A stretch of DNA of 64,000 nt from Mycosarcoma maydis (lineage: Eukaryota; Basidiomycota; Ustilaginomycetes; Ustilaginales). The notes beneath the pieces were generated by a model, which made no database searches, had not been told where the DNA came from, and was given only the letters and a program-made list of their open reading frames with translations. Location of the stretch: positions 124,001 to 188,000 of the forward strand of contig NC_026487.1 in assembly GCF_000328475.2 (NCBI RefSeq). Direction: 5' to 3'. Shown here piece by piece: positions 61,146-64,000 of this stretch. Position numbers and translations under genes: made by a program. The first letter of the stretch is position 1. Each line of letters begins with the position of its first letter.

Positions 61146-62248
61146 GACCCTATTCATCGTTCCCGGCCGGTCAAGTCGTGCGGATGTGTCAGGCCTTGCA
61201 TGACAAGCTTGTTGCTCACGATGCTAAGTTGGTTGTCTCGCAGACGCACAAAGCCACGTCCTATCACTCAATGATTGATGAGACGCTGAGTTTGACTATT
61301 CATTCTTGATTTGACCTCGTCGATCGTGCACTACGCTTCAAAACGACAAGCTCGATCGTAAAACCAATTACCAAAGTAGACAATTACGCAACTCGAAGCA
61401 GTTCTATCAGTCAGCAGAGGATAGGGAGCGGCTCCGACTCTGAGACTTGCGCTGAAAGCATGGTTGCTCCATCCCCGGCATTGTCTCGTCTCGCAATCGT
61501 GAATCACAAAGGTAGTCTTTCTTGCACACAATTCTCGGCTCTGTCTAACGTCTCAACGCCAACTTGCATGTGCACAGCCGCGTGTTTGAAACTAACGTTA
61601 CCATATTGTCTAAACCATTCGTGATTTCTTGCTTTCCGACTTTCGCTAAATTCACGATTTGTCACAGTTGTTAGTGTGAATCTCGATCCACCGATCGATC
61701 CACCGATCGAACGATCATCTGATCACAAAATATCGTGATATTTTAGATTCAAGGCAATTATTCGGTTATGGGTTAGCTTGGTAATTGAAATGCGTCGAAA
61801 CGAAAATCGTCAATGATGGAATCAATCACGAATCACGAGCACAGGTTTCTGCCATAGGGCCTAACAATTTACGAAAAAGAACCCTTTCAAAAGCGACACA
61901 CCAACAAGACCCAACCGTGAAGAGACAGTCACGAGTGTGAGTCAGAGACACCGTGCACGTGCTCGAGCACACGACAGCGTGCAGTTCGATCGCCATCGGG
62001 TTTACACCAACCCGATCCACGTTGCCAATCTCCTTTCGACATTTTTTTCGGGGGTTTCAATTTGTGGTGATTCATGGCTCATGATTCATGATTCGTGATT
62101 CGTGATTCTCCACTTGTGAATCAGAATCACGAATGACATTGGCAACTTTGCTTCTCGTTGCTCCTCTCTCTGCTTCTTGTTCGAGCTCTGTTCAACATCT
62201 TGATATCTTGCTGCTCCGACGAATCGACCGCTACCACGCTTCGCAACA

Positions 62249-64000
62249 ATGGTCGAGATCAGCATTCAGAAGCGGCCGCTTGCCGGCGTCGAGCTCGAAT
62301 CGGCTCAGCACAAATACTTTCGCAAGACTGCGCGGGGCAAGGTGCTCAAGATACTACGCGAGCGATATCTCCGCGACGACATTGCCTGTGGTAGCCGCGC
62401 TTGCGAACGCTGTCATCACATCCATGCCGACCTTCAGAGACAATCCCAAGAGAACGGCTCGCAAAACAAGATCTTCCTAGACCCTAATGGCCTCAAGAAT
62501 AGCAAGCTCGATCGAAACCACTACCTCATTCTCGACACCAACGCCTTCCTCCATCAGATGGATCTCATCGAGAACCCTAGCTTCACCGATGTCATTGTCC
62601 TCCAGACAGTCGCAGACGAGGTTCGCCACAGAAGCCTTCCTCTCTTCAACCGCTTGAAGAACCTCATTTCCGATCCCGATCGCAGATTCTGGGTCTTTTA
62701 CAACGACTTTGGCCGCGAAACCGCAGTACTGCAACATGAGCATGAGTCGCCCAATGATAGAAACGACAGAGCCATCCGCACAGCAGCAAAGTGGTACAGG
62801 AAGCATCTCATGGCGTCCACCGGCCCAGGCTCGTCAGTCAAAGCCAATCTCGACGTGCTTCTCATCAGCGACGACCAAGACAACGTCCAGCGCGCCCTCA
62901 AAGACGACATCCGCGCAATGTCGGTTCGCGACTATATCCAAGGTCTCGAAAATGCAGACCAGCTCCTGGACCTTCTCTCTTCTCGCTCTCTCGTCTCGGG
63001 CTCCGGAGGCAGTGAGAAGCGCGCCGTTCTCTATCCCGAGCATCTTCCGCAGAACCAGGTCACGGCCGGTATCAAGTCTGGTCAACTCCTCCAGGGCTTC
63101 TTCAACGCAAATCCATACAACTACCTTGAAGCCACCGTCCGATCCGGTCAGTTGACCCGCCCCATCCTGCTCGTCGGTCGTGAGTCGATGAATCGCGCCG
63201 TCGATGGAGATATCGTCGCTGTCCAGATGCTGCCCAAGGAACAATGGAAGAGTGCGACCGAAGAAGTCATCGACGCCGATGCGGCGCTCAAGGACGACGA
63301 TGCAGAAGCGGGCAACGGCGACGGCGACGGCGAAGCTGACGACGATATCGAAGCGCGTCTCGCCAGAAAGGAAGCAGCCGACGCCGAAGCCAATGCACGT
63401 TCTTCGCGAGGTGAACCGCAGCCGACAGGCAAAGTCGTCGGCATTGTGCGCCGCAATTGGAGGTCGTACGTCGCCCACGTCGACGTGAATTCGGTCAACT
63501 CCTCTGCACTATCGAGCCTCGGCGCACAGACGGTGTTTGCAACGCCGGTCGACCGCAAGCTGCCTCGAATCCGTATTCGCACCCGCCAAGCGAAAGATCT
63601 CATGGGACAAAAGATCCTGATCGCTCTCGACGCATGGCGGCCAACTTCACGCTATCCTGATGGTCACTTTGTGCGCGCCCTTGGCCAAGCCGAGAGCAAA
63701 GAAGCCGAGCAAGAATCGCTCTTGCTAGAGCACGATGTACCCTACCGACCGTTCAGCAAGGCCATCCTCGACTGCCTACCGCCCGAGGGCGATAGCTGGG
63801 TGGTACCTCCCAAGGACATGACGCACCATGCTTGGAGAGACAGAGTCGATATGCGCGACGAGATCATCTGCTCCATCGACCCGCCTGGGTGCCAAGACAT
63901 TGACGACGCACTTCACGCCAAGCAGCTGCCCAACGGCAACATCGAAGCGGGCGTGCACATCGCCGACGTCTCCTACTTTGTCCGTCCCGACAACCCGATG
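62249..64000 (+). CDS. DIS3: Exosome nuclease DIS3/Rrp44, 3' end cut by window edge
   Basis: The frame is open from the ATG at 62249 (AACAATGG context) to the last base, 584 codons without a stop, so the gene continues outside. Domains in order: the CR3 cysteine motif (CGSRACERC, about 49-57); a PIN endonuclease with its acidic residues (LDTNAFLHQMD near 96, VADEVRH, SDDQDN); cold-shock-like RNA-binding domains with an acidic insert (ADAALKDDDAEAGNGDGDGE); and the start of the RNB exonuclease domain (DPPGCQDIDDALH near 545), with its first catalytic aspartates. DIS3 is the active 3'-5' nuclease of the RNA exosome in nucleus and cytoplasm. Confidence 0.95.
   Translation, partial: MVEISIQKRPLAGVELESAQHKYFRKTARGKVLKILRERYLRDDIACGSRACERCHHIHADLQRQSQENGSQNKIFLDPNGLKNSKLDRNHYLILDTNAFLHQMDLIENPSFTDVIVLQTVADEVRHRSLPLFNRLKNLISDPDRRFWVFYNDFGRETAVLQHEHESPNDRNDRAIRTAAKWYRKHLMASTGPGSSVKANLDVLLISDDQDNVQRALKDDIRAMSVRDYIQGLENADQLLDLLSSRSLVSGSGGSEKRAVLYPEHLPQNQVTAGIKSGQLLQGFFNANPYNYLEATVRSGQLTRPILLVGRESMNRAVDGDIVAVQMLPKEQWKSATEEVIDADAALKDDDAEAGNGDGDGEADDDIEARLARKEAADAEANARSSRGEPQPTGKVVGIVRRNWRSYVAHVDVNSVNSSALSSLGAQTVFATPVDRKLPRIRIRTRQAKDLMGQKILIALDAWRPTSRYPDGHFVRALGQAESKEAEQESLLLEHDVPYRPFSKAILDCLPPEGDSWVVPPKDMTHHAWRDRVDMRDEIICSIDPPGCQDIDDALHAKQLPNGNIEAGVHIADVSYFVRPDNPM

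Larger units (their letters stand above)
58106..62248. other. Gene-poor 4.1-kb intergenic region, repeat-rich
   Basis: It separates the divergent phosphatase and DIS3 genes. The first kilobase is probably phosphatase leader and promoter. Simple repeats occur at 58754-58774, 59088-59146, 59852-59893, 60259-60286 and 60522-60570. A minus-strand exon-like frame at 60805-61145 is described separately. The last 150 bp before DIS3 include a motif cluster at about 62070-62135. Confidence 0.5.

Noticed and set aside
61150..61215. Sequence near TTCCCGGCCGGTCAAGTCGTG as a fourth LTR fragment
   Set aside because: Similarity to the LTR block is limited to about 20 bases with mismatches and no further colinear match.

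Overview
The window is nuclear DNA of a basidiomycete fungus, most likely a smut (Ustilaginaceae). This rests on mostly intronless genes with a few short GT-AG introns, fungal-only families (Zn2Cys6 regulator, heme-thiolate peroxidase, fungal amino-acid and nucleobase permeases, a Rok1/Msg5-like phosphatase), and intergenic DNA full of a short palindrome-forming motif (TTCACGA and its complement TCGTGAA). Species cannot be decided from the sequence alone. Twenty-one protein genes are supported; the first is cut by the left edge and the last by the right edge.

Layout. 1-6.2 kb: a JmjC-domain protein and a Zn2Cys6 transcription factor, tail to tail. 6.2-15.2 kb: a 9-kb gene-free island of transposon relics, with a broken Ty1/copia body, two solo LTRs with perfect 5-bp target duplications (one nested in a short inverted-repeat element), a third broken LTR, duplicated segments and a non-LTR RNase H relic. 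15.2-20.5 kb: a TRP-type vacuolar channel (Yvc1-like), the E2 enzyme Ubc13 and a WASP homologue. 20.5-28.6 kb: a thymine-hydroxylase-like 2OG oxygenase, a deaminase with an apparent signal peptide, a xanthine/urate-type permease and an amino-acid permease; together these look like a nitrogen or nucleobase scavenging neighbourhood. 29.3-33.2 kb: a GH13 alpha-glucosidase, MIC10 with an unusual C-terminal extension, and a small DMAC1-like (DUF4536) membrane protein. 33.4-36.4 kb: a candidate small secreted protein and a membrane-anchored heme-thiolate peroxidase. 36.9-50 kb: a Rex-type exonuclease, a SIZ/PIAS SUMO ligase, a possible Whi5/Nrm1-type repressor, a C2H2 regulator (Iec1-like) and phosphopantothenate-cysteine ligase. 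50.2-58.1 kb: a second amino-acid permease and a large dual-specificity phosphatase. 58.1-62.2 kb: a gene-poor, repeat-rich stretch. 62.2 kb to the end: the 5' part of exosome nuclease DIS3.

Most genes are unrelated housekeeping or regulatory loci. Two neighbourhoods suggest shared function: the nucleobase group at 20.6-26.2 kb and the two mitochondrial inner-membrane genes at 31.8-33.2 kb. The clearest non-coding signal is the 7-bp motif, dispersed through intergenic DNA and expanded into perfect tandem arrays, together with unrelated tandem arrays that also have a 7-bp unit.
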